Source: Qipengyuania pelagi (lineage in GTDB: Bacteria > Pseudomonadota > Alphaproteobacteria > Sphingomonadales > Sphingomonadaceae). From it: 64,000 nucleotides of DNA. The position numbers were made by a program, and so were the translations under genes. Below, one piece after another: positions 8,545 to 16,954 of the stretch. Where the stretch lies: assembly GCF_009827295.1 (NCBI RefSeq), contig NZ_WTYD01000001.1:248001-312000 (forward strand), written 5' to 3'. The notes beneath the pieces are model-generated. The model searched no databases and was not told the DNA's origin. It was given only the letters and a program-made list of their open reading frames with translations. Within the stretch, counting starts at the first letter, position 1. The number at the start of each line of letters is the position of its first letter.

Positions 8545-9365
8545 TCCGCCCGGTCGCAACCGCGCTCGCCCTCGTTCTCGCATCCGCAGGCCCGCTCGCC
8601 GCGCCCGCCCACGCCGACGATGCGCGCCTCGTCGAGGTGCGCTACGACGAAAGCCGCGTCGTGCGCATCAACGGCCAGGTAAAGGTCCAGGCGACGATCA
8701 AGTTCGCCGAGGACGAGGCGATCGAGAACGTCGCGATCGGCGATTCCGAAAGCTGGCAGGTCACGCCCAACAAGCGCGCCAACCTCCTGTTCGTGAAGCC
8801 GCTCAGCCCGCGCGCCTCGACCAATATGACCGTCGTCACGAACGAGCGGACCTATCTGTTCGACCTCGTCGCCTCGCCGTCCGCGCGACCGATTTATGTG
8901 CTGAGCTTCACCTATCCCGAAAAGCCCAAGCCCATCGAACTGCCCGGCGAAGCGCAGCTGGCCGATGCCCGCACCTCGACCGAGATCGCCGCCGCGCAGG
9001 ATCCGCTGGCCGTGCAGGACCCGGCCGAGCTCAATTTCGCATGGGCCGCCAGCGGCGATGCGGCGCTGCTGCCGGTGCGCACCTTCGACGATGGCGAGGC
9101 GGTGTTCATGACCTGGCCCGAAGGCAGAGCGGTTCCCGCCATCCTGATGGCCGGACCCAAGGGGTCCGAAGGGCCGGTGAATTTCACGGTGCGCGGCGAT
9201 ACGATCGTGGTCGACGGCGTGCCGAGCGAGATCGTGCTGCGATCGGGCGAGGATCGCGCGGTGCTGGTCTATTCCGGCCCGGACCTCGCGGAACGCAGGG
9301 CGGCTACCTCTGCAAGAACCGGCACCGCCGGATCGACCTTCGCGTCGGCTAAGGAGATGAAATGA
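8541..9365 (+). CDS. virB9: VirB9/TrbG outer-membrane core protein
   Basis: 274 aa with a signal peptide ending at APAHA-DD. Family wording includes ESWQVTPNKRANLLFVKP, TNMTVVTNERTYLFDL and ELNFAWAASGD. VirB9 builds the periplasmic and outer-membrane core ring with VirB7 and VirB10; no virB7 lipoprotein gene is visible beside it. The stop overlaps the virB10 start (ATGATG context), and AAGGAG just upstream serves the next gene. Confidence 0.9.
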   Translation: MIRPVATALALVLASAGPLAAPAHADDARLVEVRYDESRVVRINGQVKVQATIKFAEDEAIENVAIGDSESWQVTPNKRANLLFVKPLSPRASTNMTVVTNERTYLFDLVASPSARPIYVLSFTYPEKPKPIELPGEAQLADARTSTEIAAAQDPLAVQDPAELNFAWAASGDAALLPVRTFDDGEAVFMTWPEGRAVPAILMAGPKGSEGPVNFTVRGDTIVVDGVPSEIVLRSGEDRAVLVYSGPDLAERRAATSARTGTAGSTFASAKEMK

Positions 9366-10504
9366 TGCGTATGGCCATGCGATTGCCGCCCAAGAGCGAA
9401 GCGACGGGCGCTGCCAACGATGTCGATCCGCGCGACGAGAGCGAGGCCGAGATCATCGATCTCGCGTCGCGCAACGCCTATCCTGCGGTTGCGGCCAAGA
9501 AGGGCAAGACCGAAGGGCTTGGGATGGTCGCGGGCATTGCTCTGGTCGCCGGGCTCGGGCTGGTGACGCTGTGGAGCATGAACTCGGCGCGCATGGCCGA
9601 GCCCGAGGGCGTCGGCGGCCAGCAGGCTGAGGCCGTGCCGCCACCGGTCGAACAGGTTCCCGAAGGCGTTGTCATACCGGAAGCCGCGGTGACTCCGGCG
9701 CAGCCCGGCTTCGTGCAGGCCGATCCGGCGCCGTCCCCGGTCTATTCCGCGCCGCCTCTGGTCACTCCGGCGCCGATGGGCAATCCCTATGCCAGCCCGA
9801 CCGTGGTGTTCGATTCCGGCGCCTCGCCGTCGACGCTCGCTCCGGGTGAGACCGGGGCGCCCGCAGGTGGCGAGAGCGCGGTGACAGCGGGCAATTCGCC
9901 GGGCGATTTCGCCAGCCGCGTCGGCGGCGTCGGCGGCGCTCCCGCGCGCGCGCAGGCGATGACCAATCCCGGCACCACGGTGACGCAGGGCACGCTGATC
10001 CCCGCGGTGCTCGAAACCGCGATCGATACCAACGTCCCCGGCTATGTCCGCGCGGTCGTCAGCCAGGACGTGCGCAGTTTCGACGGGACGCGCGTGCTCG
10101 TGCCCCGGTCGAGCCGCCTGATCGGTCAGTACCAGTCGGGCATCCAAGGCGGGCAGAAGCGCGCCTATGTCATCTGGACGCGGCTGATCCGGCCCGACGG
10201 GGCCTCGGTCAATCTCGCTTCGCCCGCGATCGGCTTCGACGGGACGACGGGGCTCGCGGGCAAGGTTTCGGGCGACGGGTTCTTCAGCCGCTTCGGATCG
10301 GCCATGCTGCTGTCGGTCGTCGGCGGGCTCGGCACGCTGGCGAGCGGCGGAGCGGGTGCGGTCGTCCTCGGCGGGGCAGGCACCTCCGCTGCGGCCACGG
10401 CGGCCCAGCAGGACAGCCAGCGCAGCCCCACCGTGCGCGTGCGCCAGGGTGAGCCGATCCGCATCTTCACCGCGCGCGATCTCGATTTCACGCAGGTCAG
10501 CTGA
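9362..10504 (+). CDS. virB10: VirB10/TrbI core scaffold protein
   Basis: 380 aa: a short cytoplasmic N-terminus, one membrane helix near residues 48-66 (GLGMVAGIALVAGLGLVTLW), a long Pro/Ala-rich periplasmic linker, and a C-terminal TrbI domain (LIPAVLETAIDTNVPGYVRA, GTRVLVPRSSRLIGQYQSG, PIRIFTARDLDF). VirB10 spans both membranes and relays energy to the outer pore. ATG 9362 or 9365 are equally possible starts. Confidence 0.93.
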   Translation: MMRMAMRLPPKSEATGAANDVDPRDESEAEIIDLASRNAYPAVAAKKGKTEGLGMVAGIALVAGLGLVTLWSMNSARMAEPEGVGGQQAEAVPPPVEQVPEGVVIPEAAVTPAQPGFVQADPAPSPVYSAPPLVTPAPMGNPYASPTVVFDSGASPSTLAPGETGAPAGGESAVTAGNSPGDFASRVGGVGGAPARAQAMTNPGTTVTQGTLIPAVLETAIDTNVPGYVRAVVSQDVRSFDGTRVLVPRSSRLIGQYQSGIQGGQKRAYVIWTRLIRPDGASVNLASPAIGFDGTTGLAGKVSGDGFFSRFGSAMLLSVVGGLGTLASGGAGAVVLGGAGTSAAATAAQQDSQRSPTVRVRQGEPIRIFTARDLDFTQVS

Positions 10505-10520
10505 CCCGCGCGACCCGACC

Positions 10521-11537
10521 ATGAGCGCCGAGATCCACCCTTTCCAGGGCCAGCCCGAGGACACTGATCCCGCCCCCGTTATCGGCGAGCGCAGCGTCTA
10601 TCTCGACGCCTATCTCGCCCCTTTTCGCGAATGGCTGGACCGCGACACCGTCACCGAGATCCTCGTCAACGGGCCGGGCGAGGTGTGGGTGGAGGATAGC
10701 GCGCAACCGGGGATGCAGTGCCATCGCATTCCCGAGATCGACGATCGGCTGATCCAGCGCCTCGCCGAACAGGTCGCGCGCGTCAGCCATCAGGGGATCA
10801 ATCGCGAACACCCGCTTCTGGGCGCGACTCTGCCGGATGGCGCGCGCGTGCAGTTCTGCGGCCCGCCCGCCTCGCGCCGCCACTGGGCGATGGCGATCCG
10901 CCGTCACCGCAGGCTCGACCTGCCGCTCGACGCCTATGATCGCGGGCCGCTGCGCCCGGCGACGCAGGGCGCCATGCCTGACCCGCAGAAGGAACCGATC
11001 CCCTTCCTGCGCGAAGCGATCCGCCAGCGGCGCACCATCCTGATCTCGGGCGGCACCAGCACGGGCAAGACCACCTTTTTGAACGCCATGCTCGGCGAGA
11101 TTCCGAAGCATGAGCGCGTGGTTCTGGTCGAAGATACGCCCGAATTGAAACTGCCCGGTGAAAATGGCGTCGGCCTCGTCGCGGTGAAAGGCGAATTGGG
11201 CGAGGCCAAGATTACCTCGAACGAATTGCTCCAGGCGGCGCTTCGCCTCCGGCCCGACCGGATCGTGCTGGGCGAATTGCGCGGGTCGGAAAGCGTTAGC
11301 TTCCTGCGCGCGATCAATACCGGCCATCCGGGCAGCTTTTCCACCATCCACGCCAACAGCCTGCGCGGCGCGCTCGAGCAATTGTCGCTGATGGTGATGC
11401 AGACCGGCATCGGCCTCACCCGCAGCGACACGATCGCCTATGCAGCGAGCGTGATCGACGTCCTCGTCCAGCTGGGCCGCGACGATCGCGGCGGGCGCGG
11501 GATCAGCCAGATATCGCTGAGCGCCGATCTCGTCTGA
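10521..11537 (+). CDS. virB11: VirB11 secretion ATPase
   Basis: 338 aa. The N-terminal domain has VTEILVNGPGEVWVE. The C-terminal ATPase has Walker A GGTSTGKTT near residue 177, VLVEDTPELK, an arginine-rich RPDRIVLGELRG segment and the histidine box STIHANS. It is a hexameric cytoplasmic traffic ATPase. It is the last gene of the operon; the 16-bp spacer from virB10 lacks a strong Shine-Dalgarno. No virD4 coupling protein follows. Confidence 0.93.
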   Translation: MSAEIHPFQGQPEDTDPAPVIGERSVYLDAYLAPFREWLDRDTVTEILVNGPGEVWVEDSAQPGMQCHRIPEIDDRLIQRLAEQVARVSHQGINREHPLLGATLPDGARVQFCGPPASRRHWAMAIRRHRRLDLPLDAYDRGPLRPATQGAMPDPQKEPIPFLREAIRQRRTILISGGTSTGKTTFLNAMLGEIPKHERVVLVEDTPELKLPGENGVGLVAVKGELGEAKITSNELLQAALRLRPDRIVLGELRGSESVSFLRAINTGHPGSFSTIHANSLRGALEQLSLMVMQTGIGLTRSDTIAYAASVIDVLVQLGRDDRGGRGISQISLSADLV

Positions 11538-11538
11538 G

Positions 11539-11568
11539 CTTTCCTGACCTTTCCTGATCTTTCGTGAC
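11539..11568 (+). repeat. Three tandem 10-bp repeats after virB11
   Basis: CTTTCCTGAC, CTTTCCTGAT and CTTTCGTGAC follow each other directly after the virB11 stop. One unit equals about one helical turn. A GC-rich hairpin (CCGGAG/CTCCGG) lies just beyond but has no T-run. The repeats could be a regulator site for the next gene or chance slippage. Confidence 0.5.
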
Positions 11569-11709
11569 CGGAGGGCGGGCTTAGCACCGCTCCGGCGCCC
11601 ATGAGCTACGCTGCGCAACATTGCTGCGTTGGCCCTTGCCAAGAAAGCCGTTTGTGTTAGCCTCTCTGCGATAGACCGCATGAAAGCGGCGTCGACAGGG
11701 AGAGGGATT

Positions 11710-14613
11710 ATGAGGGTTAAGGCCACTCTATTGGCCGGTCTGTGCGCCGGCGCGTTCGCAATTCCGGCTCATGCGCAATCGGCAGGTGACAGCGATCTCG
11801 AAGATCCGCAAATCAATTCGCCGACCATCATCGTCACTGCCCAGCGCCAGAGCCAGAGCCTTCAGGAAGTCCCGATCGCAGTCAGCGCTTTCGACGCGGA
11901 GGCCCTGGAGGCCCAGCAGATCGAGAACGCGGCGGACCTCCAGCTGACGCTGCCCAACGTCTCCTTCACCAAATCCAATTTCACCGCCTCCAGCTTCACA
12001 ATCCGCGGGATCGGCGATTTGTGCGTGGGCGTGACCTGCGACAGCGCCACCGCGATCCACACCAACGGATCGCCGCTGTTCGGCACGCGCCTGTTCGAGA
12101 CCGAATATTTCGACCTCGAGCGGATCGAGGTGCTGCGTGGGCCGCAGGGCACGCTGTTCGGGCGCAACGCGACTTCGGGCGTGGTCAACGTCGTCACCGC
12201 GAAGCCCGAAATGGGCCAATTCGCCGGGGGGGGCGAATTCGAATACGGCAATTACGACAGCATCAAGGCCAAGGGCATGATCAACGTGCCCATCGGCGAT
12301 ACCCTGGCCGCGCGGGTCGCGGGCTTCTACCTCAACCGCGACGGATTCACGACCAATCTGTTCGACGATTCCCAGATCGACGGGCGCGATATGTATGCGG
12401 TGCGCGGATCGCTCCGTTTCGAGCCGACTGCGAGTACCACGCTCGACCTGATGGGCTTCTATTTCCGCGAAAACGACGACCGTTTGCGCATCCAGAAGCA
12501 ATTGTGTCAGCGCGATCCGACGGGCGTGCTGGGCTGCCTTGCCAACCGGCTCGATTTCGACAAGACCAACGCCAATTCCACACTCGCGACCGTGCTGAGT
12601 TCGCAGGAATTGTTCCGTATCCAGGGCATTCCGGCCGCGCTCGGCCTGGGCAGCGTCTATGGGCGTGACGGCTATGCCGGTTTCGACGAGCCGGACGATG
12701 TCCGCACCGTCAACACCGCCTTCACGCCGGATTATTTCGCCGACGAATTGCAGGTGCAGGCGCATCTCGACCAGGAGGTGGGTTCGATGAACCTGTCGCT
12801 GACCGGCATCTATCAGGAAACCTCGGTCGATTCGCGGCAGGATTACAATCTCGGCGTGCTCGACCGGTCGGGCTATGCGACCGCGCTCAACACGCTGGCC
12901 TTCTTCGCCGCGAACGGCGTGCCGACTTTTCCCGGATCGAACGCCTATTTCGCGCCGATCGCCGCAGCATTGACGCCGCAGGGGCCGGGTGGGCCGCTCT
13001 GCACCTCGGACAATGACGACGGCAACCGCGGCGCCTTCGAAGGCAATTCGCTGTGCTCCAGCGTGCCTCTCGCCTTCGACAGGTCCAATCAGGACCAGAC
13101 TGCCTGGTCGGCGGAAGCGATCCTGAGCAGCGATTTCGACGGGCCGTTCAACTTCCTGATCGGCGGCATTTATGCCGAGACGGAGGTAAGCGAGAACAGC
13201 TATTACGTGAATTCGTTCGGCCTCGATTACGCGACCGCGATCCTGGGCACGTTCTCCGCGTTCGCCCGCGGCCTGCCGCCGTCCTACCTCGCGACGTCGA
13301 TGTATCGGAACAACACGACCGACTTCAAACTGGAAAGCTTCGGCATCTTCGCGGAAGCCTATGTCGACCTGACCGACCGGCTGAGCTTCACTGGCGGCAT
13401 CCGCTACAACGACGACAGCAAGACCGTCGCGGCGCGCACCACGCTGGCCAATTTCCTCAATCCCTTCAGCAATGACGGCGATCCCTTCGATTCGCCCTTC
13501 GTCGGCACGTTCGATGCCGATGCGAGCACGCCGGGCAATCAATTGTTGCAGGAACGTAGCGTATCCTTCGACGCGATCACCGGGCGCGCCGTGCTCGACT
13601 ACGAGATCTCGCCCGACCACAATCTCTATGTCAGCTATTCGCGGGGCTACAAATCGGGCGGGATCAATCCGCCGGTCGCACCGGAATTCAACGTCAACGA
13701 ATTCTTCGGGCCGGAAAAAGTCGACGCCTTCGAGATCGGGTCGAAAAACATATTCCTGAACGGCGCCGCGCAGATCAATCTCACGGGCTTCTTCTACAAA
13801 TACAAAGGTTTGCAGCTTAGTCGCATCGTGAACCGGACATCGGTCAACGACACGATCGATGCCGATATCTACGGCGCCGAGCTGGAGACGGTGTTCCGCC
13901 CGAGCGACGATCTGCTGATCAACATGAATTTGAGCGTCCTCAACGCCAAGGTGGCGGGCGACCAGTTCTTCAGCAATCCGCGCGATCCGGGCGGCGGCGA
14001 TCCCAATGCGGTCATCATCAAGGATATCTCCAACGGCTCGCTCTGCGCGGTGACCGGGGCAGGGGCGCGTGCCTTCGTCTCCGCCGTCAATCCGGCGCTG
14101 GGCCTGCGTGCGCCGACCGCGTTCCCGTCGGATGGCGGCATCGCGTCGACCGGCGCTTTCTCGATCTGTTCGGTGCTGTCGCAGCAGGCGGCGGCGATCG
14201 GCCAGGCCTTCGGCGGCATCCAGGTGCTGAGCCCGGGGGTCGAGGTCAATCTGCGCGGCAACAAGCTGCCCCAGGCCCCCAATCTCAAGGCCTCGGTCGG
14301 CGCGCAATACACCGTCCGCTTCGATAACGACATGAGCCTGGTCCCGCGCTTCGACCTTGCGCTGACGGGCGAGCAGTTCGGCAATGTCTTCAACGGACGC
14401 GTCAACCGGATCGAACCCTTCGTGCAGGCGAATGCGCAGATCCAGCTGAACGGACCCGACAACCGCTTCTTCGTGCGTGGGTTCATCCAGAACATCTTCG
14501 ACGCGAACTCGGTCACCGGGCTTTACGTGACCGATGCCAGCTCGGGGAATTTCACCAATATCTTCACGCTCGATCCGCGCCGCTACGGTATCGCGGTGGG
14601 GGCGAGCTTCTAG
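11710..14613 (+). CDS. TonB-dependent outer-membrane receptor
   Basis: 967 aa. Signal peptide KATLLAGLCAGAFAIPAHAQ; TonB box/plug opening TIIVTAQRQSQSLQEVPIAV; plug motif RIEVLRGPQGTLFGRNATSG; the C-terminus ends in an aromatic strand (YGIAVGASF), as barrel proteins do. The family imports siderophores, vitamins or glycans, and the substrate cannot be read here. ATG 11710 is chosen because GGGAGAGGG precedes it; the longer frame has no signal peptide at its start. A strong terminator follows. Confidence 0.9.
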   Translation: MRVKATLLAGLCAGAFAIPAHAQSAGDSDLEDPQINSPTIIVTAQRQSQSLQEVPIAVSAFDAEALEAQQIENAADLQLTLPNVSFTKSNFTASSFTIRGIGDLCVGVTCDSATAIHTNGSPLFGTRLFETEYFDLERIEVLRGPQGTLFGRNATSGVVNVVTAKPEMGQFAGGGEFEYGNYDSIKAKGMINVPIGDTLAARVAGFYLNRDGFTTNLFDDSQIDGRDMYAVRGSLRFEPTASTTLDLMGFYFRENDDRLRIQKQLCQRDPTGVLGCLANRLDFDKTNANSTLATVLSSQELFRIQGIPAALGLGSVYGRDGYAGFDEPDDVRTVNTAFTPDYFADELQVQAHLDQEVGSMNLSLTGIYQETSVDSRQDYNLGVLDRSGYATALNTLAFFAANGVPTFPGSNAYFAPIAAALTPQGPGGPLCTSDNDDGNRGAFEGNSLCSSVPLAFDRSNQDQTAWSAEAILSSDFDGPFNFLIGGIYAETEVSENSYYVNSFGLDYATAILGTFSAFARGLPPSYLATSMYRNNTTDFKLESFGIFAEAYVDLTDRLSFTGGIRYNDDSKTVAARTTLANFLNPFSNDGDPFDSPFVGTFDADASTPGNQLLQERSVSFDAITGRAVLDYEISPDHNLYVSYSRGYKSGGINPPVAPEFNVNEFFGPEKVDAFEIGSKNIFLNGAAQINLTGFFYKYKGLQLSRIVNRTSVNDTIDADIYGAELETVFRPSDDLLINMNLSVLNAKVAGDQFFSNPRDPGGGDPNAVIIKDISNGSLCAVTGAGARAFVSAVNPALGLRAPTAFPSDGGIASTGAFSICSVLSQQAAAIGQAFGGIQVLSPGVEVNLRGNKLPQAPNLKASVGAQYTVRFDNDMSLVPRFDLALTGEQFGNVFNGRVNRIEPFVQANAQIQLNGPDNRFFVRGFIQNIFDANSVTGLYVTDASSGNFTNIFTLDPRRYGIAVGASF

Positions 14614-14638
14614 AACCCAGACCGAAGAGAAATTATGG

Positions 14639-14667
14639 AAGGGCCGGGCCTATCGTCCGGCCCTTTT
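14639..14667 (+). terminator. Intrinsic terminator after the TonB receptor
   Basis: GGGCCGG (14641-14647) pairs with CCGGCCC (14657-14663) and TTTT follows. It sits 25 bp past the receptor stop and abuts the convergent yhhQ gene, so it may serve as the boundary between the two. Confidence 0.85.
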
Positions 14668-15434
14668 CATATCCGCGAACGGTCCTTGGCGAAGGGCGAG
14701 AAGTCGGTCCCGGTATCAAAGATTTCGACCCCCTCGCGTCGCTTCAGCCAGCCCACGACCGCGTAGGTGACGGGCGTCAGCAGCGCCTCCCACAAAACCT
14801 TCAGAGCCCAATTGGTGACCATCACCAGCAGGACGTCGCCCGTTTGCCAGACGCCCAGAAAGGCGATCGGGTAGAATAGCAGGCTATCGACGCCCTGGCC
14901 GACCACGGTCGATCCGATGGTGCGGCTCCATAAGGCGCGGCCCCCTGTCCAGATCTTCATCTTCGCCATGACGAAGGAATTGACGAACTCTCCCGCCCAG
15001 AAGGCGATGATCGAGGCGAGGACGATGCGGGGAACGAGGCCGAACACCTGTTCGTAGGCGTCCTGCCCGGTCCAGCTTGCGGCGGGCGGCATGGCGACCA
15101 CGATCGCGCTCATCGCCGCCATGAAGATCAGCGCGGCAAAGCCGGCCCAGATCACCCGGCGGGCGCGGGCATAGCCGTAAACCTCGGTCAGCACGTCGCC
15201 GAGGACGTAGCTGATCGGGAAGAACAGGATGCCCGCGCCGAAGATGAAGGTCCCGTCCGCAGCGGGCCACCAGCCCTGGGGCCAGAACGGCACCGGCACG
15301 GCGGACAATTTGGCGGCGCCGATGATGTTCGAAAGAAGGAGGACCGTGACGAACCCCGCCATCACGAGGTCGAAATAGCGAAAGCGCGGGCCATCGGGCG
15401 CCGCGACGACTGGCTGTGGTGCGGGCTTTTCCAT
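14667..15434 (-). CDS. yhhQ: Queuosine precursor transporter, YhhQ/VUT family
   Basis: 255 aa, six or so membrane segments. Conserved features are LLLSNIIGAAKL, FPISYVLGDVLTEVYGY, FVNSFVMAKMKIWT and TIGSTVVGQGVDSLLFYPIAF, characteristic of the Vut_1 (DUF165) family that takes up queuosine precursors. ATG 15434 is preferred to the TTG at 15470, although neither has a strong Shine-Dalgarno. It ends at the terminator shared with the TonB receptor. Confidence 0.9.
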   Translation of the reverse strand: MEKPAPQPVVAAPDGPRFRYFDLVMAGFVTVLLLSNIIGAAKLSAVPVPFWPQGWWPAADGTFIFGAGILFFPISYVLGDVLTEVYGYARARRVIWAGFAALIFMAAMSAIVVAMPPAASWTGQDAYEQVFGLVPRIVLASIIAFWAGEFVNSFVMAKMKIWTGGRALWSRTIGSTVVGQGVDSLLFYPIAFLGVWQTGDVLLVMVTNWALKVLWEALLTPVTYAVVGWLKRREGVEIFDTGTDFSPFAKDRSRI

Positions 15435-15495
15435 CCTGTGTCCGCTTATCCGCGATTGGCGCGCCCGCAAAGCGGCGTTATGACGCCCCCGGCGC

Positions 15496-15572
15496 GCGCC
15501 CGTAGCTCATCTGGATAGAGCGCGAGACTTCTAATCTTGAGGCAGCAGGTTCGAGTCCTGCCGGGCGCGCCA
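15496..15572 (+). tRNA. tRNA-Arg (anticodon TCT)
   Basis: A 77-nt cloverleaf: acceptor GCGCCCG/CGGGCGC, D-arm GCTC/GAGC, anticodon stem CGAGA/TCTTG with loop CTTCTAA, T-arm GCAGG-TTCGAGT-CCTGC, discriminator G and encoded CCA. The 3' 46 nt are repeated exactly at 25055-25100, marking it as the integration target of the neighbouring element. The tRNA stays complete at the left end. Confidence 0.97.
15527..15572 (+). repeat. attL: 46-bp core within tRNA-Arg
   Basis: This copy runs from the anticodon loop to the CCA end and is identical to 25055-25100. The base before each copy differs (G versus A), as does the base after (G versus T), so the repeat ends are clear. Tyrosine recombinases commonly cross over in a tRNA anticodon loop. 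Confidence 0.93.
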
Positions 15573-15591
15573 GAAATCCAAGGATCGGCAA

Positions 15592-15626
15592 GTTACCTAG
15601 AAAGCTTCAGGTAACGCATAGGTAAC
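15592..15626. promoter_or_regulatory. Left arm-type integrase sites (three GGTAAC repeats)
   Basis: Three copies of a TAGGTAAC-like word lie 20-54 bp inside attL: an inverted copy GTTACCTA (15592-15599), AGGTAAC (15609-15615) and TAGGTAAC (15619-15626). The same word occurs three times inside the other end (24922-24960), as expected for arm sites bound by the integrase N-terminal domain. The last copy lies 6 bp before the start of the defence-like gene. Confidence 0.6.
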
Positions 15627-15632
15627 GGGCGT

Positions 15633-16487
15633 ATGTCTACAGATTCGGCCAAAATCACGTTCGCGCAGCGGCAGGGACTGGTTCCGCTGCCCTCACAAGC
15701 GGAAACTGGCACGATAAGTTCTGCAACTCGGGCTAAGTTGTGGTCTATCGTATTAGGTTGGCTACAGAGCTCAAACGCCAGTGGAACTACTTACCAGAAG
15801 GTTACTGGAAGAACTTCCGCAATACTGAGGCGGTGGTGGATCGAAGATCAGCACAGGATGATTGATGAAGCTCCCAGCTATTATGGTATGTGGCAGGAAA
15901 TTTTAAAAAAGGAGATGAGCGGAAGCTACGTTTCTGTTTTCAACTTCATACAATTTTTGCTCGACGATGAGGACTTTAATCGGAAGGGCGCGATTGCGCA
16001 GGCTTTGGTCGATACACGCGCCGCTTATCGTGTTACCGATGGCTTGCTACATCCTGTGGTGAGCGATGAAGCAACCGCTACTATCTCGAACGCGTCTAAG
16101 GATATGGATCGGTTAAGCGCCAGTGGCGCGAAATCTCATTTCCGGCAGGCATCTGTTTGCTTGACCAATGGCGATTGGTCGGGAGCCGCCCACCAAAGCG
16201 TCGCCGCAGTAGAGTCTGCCGCGCGCTTCGTGTGCGAAGATGAGAAAAACACGCTATCCGATCTAGTGAAAGAGATGGCTAAGGATGGCCGGATCAGTCA
16301 CCCCGCATTGCGAGAGGTCATTTTGAAAATCTACGGGTATGCAAGCGACGAAAAAGGTGTGCGGCATTCCCAAGGCGCTCAGAGTTCGGAAAACGTGACT
16401 GAACGTGAAGCGCTTTTTCTGTTCGGATTATGCGCTTCGACGATCAGCTACCTTCTAGGCGCTGCAAAGGCGGTGGGCCCGGTCTAA
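15633..16487 (+). CDS. AbiJ/HEPN-like abortive-infection candidate
   Basis: 284 aa. The N-terminus (TFAQRQGLVPLP, ATRAKLWSIVLGWL, ILRRWWIEDQHRMIDEAP) matches the wording of the AbiJ N-terminal domain 4 family. The C-terminal half (AAHQSVAAVESAARFV, ISHPALREVILKIYGYASDE, GVRHSQG, TISYLLGAA) resembles the HEPN-like domain found with it. HEPN proteins are often RNases in phage defence, but activity here is inferred. It is the only plus-strand gene of the element, starts 60 bp after the tRNA and has lower GC than the host genes. No strong Shine-Dalgarno or promoter is visible, so read-through from the tRNA promoter is possible. Confidence 0.65.
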   Translation: MSTDSAKITFAQRQGLVPLPSQAETGTISSATRAKLWSIVLGWLQSSNASGTTYQKVTGRTSAILRRWWIEDQHRMIDEAPSYYGMWQEILKKEMSGSYVSVFNFIQFLLDDEDFNRKGAIAQALVDTRAAYRVTDGLLHPVVSDEATATISNASKDMDRLSASGAKSHFRQASVCLTNGDWSGAAHQSVAAVESAARFVCEDEKNTLSDLVKEMAKDGRISHPALREVILKIYGYASDEKGVRHSQGAQSSENVTEREALFLFGLCASTISYLLGAAKAVGPV

Positions 16488-16519
16488 TCAAATTTGTGGA
16501 ACGGGGGCGGTGTCTACTC

Positions 16520-16954
16520 CTACAAGCGCCAAGCCGCCGCGATGTCGCCATCGGCCCACTTAATGACGGATAGGCCCTCTGGCCGCTTCTCGTGCCATCC
16601 AAACAGATTTCCCCGGCCATCCGAGATGCAGACTGCTTGAAGGCCCGTAGCGTCCTCATCGCCCGCCAGGACGACTAGATCCCCGGTTTGCGCGAATGCT
16701 GGCGCTAGATGGCGCTGGAAGTGCTTGTCGAGCAACTCTGCCACGCTGGCGGCTCCTCGCTTAGCCATGGCCCGCTTGGCCCCCAAAGCGGACCTGAATT
16801 GCGGCACAGGGGGGACCGGATGTCCCAAGCCCTTCGCCTGCATCCGCGCCAAGGCGATGCAGTTCGCGCCTGCCCATGAAAAGGGCTTGTCTCTAAAGCG
16901 ATCAATTACCGCCTGGGTGGCTGCTACACGCTCCGCTGGTGTCAGGCTGCGCAT
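16520..16954 (-). CDS. DUF6950-like phage protein
   Basis: 144 aa. FSWAGANCIALARMQAKGLG resembles an NlpC/P60-type Cys motif, followed by HPVPPVPQFRSALGAKRAM, a wording I associate with the DUF6950 phage family. Such genes sit in phage tail-tip regions and may be cell-wall peptidases. The ATG overlaps the end of the upstream 217-aa gene by 13 bp, so the two are co-translated. It is the last minus-strand gene of the element. Confidence 0.65.
   Translation of the reverse strand: MRSLTPAERVAATQAVIDRFRDKPFSWAGANCIALARMQAKGLGHPVPPVPQFRSALGAKRAMAKRGAASVAELLDKHFQRHLAPAFAQTGDLVVLAGDEDATGLQAVCISDGRGNLFGWHEKRPEGLSVIKWADGDIAAAWRL

Noticed and set aside
11728..14307. 859-codon open frame on the minus strand
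   Set aside because: Antisense shadow of the TonB receptor gene, caused by high GC at third codon positions.
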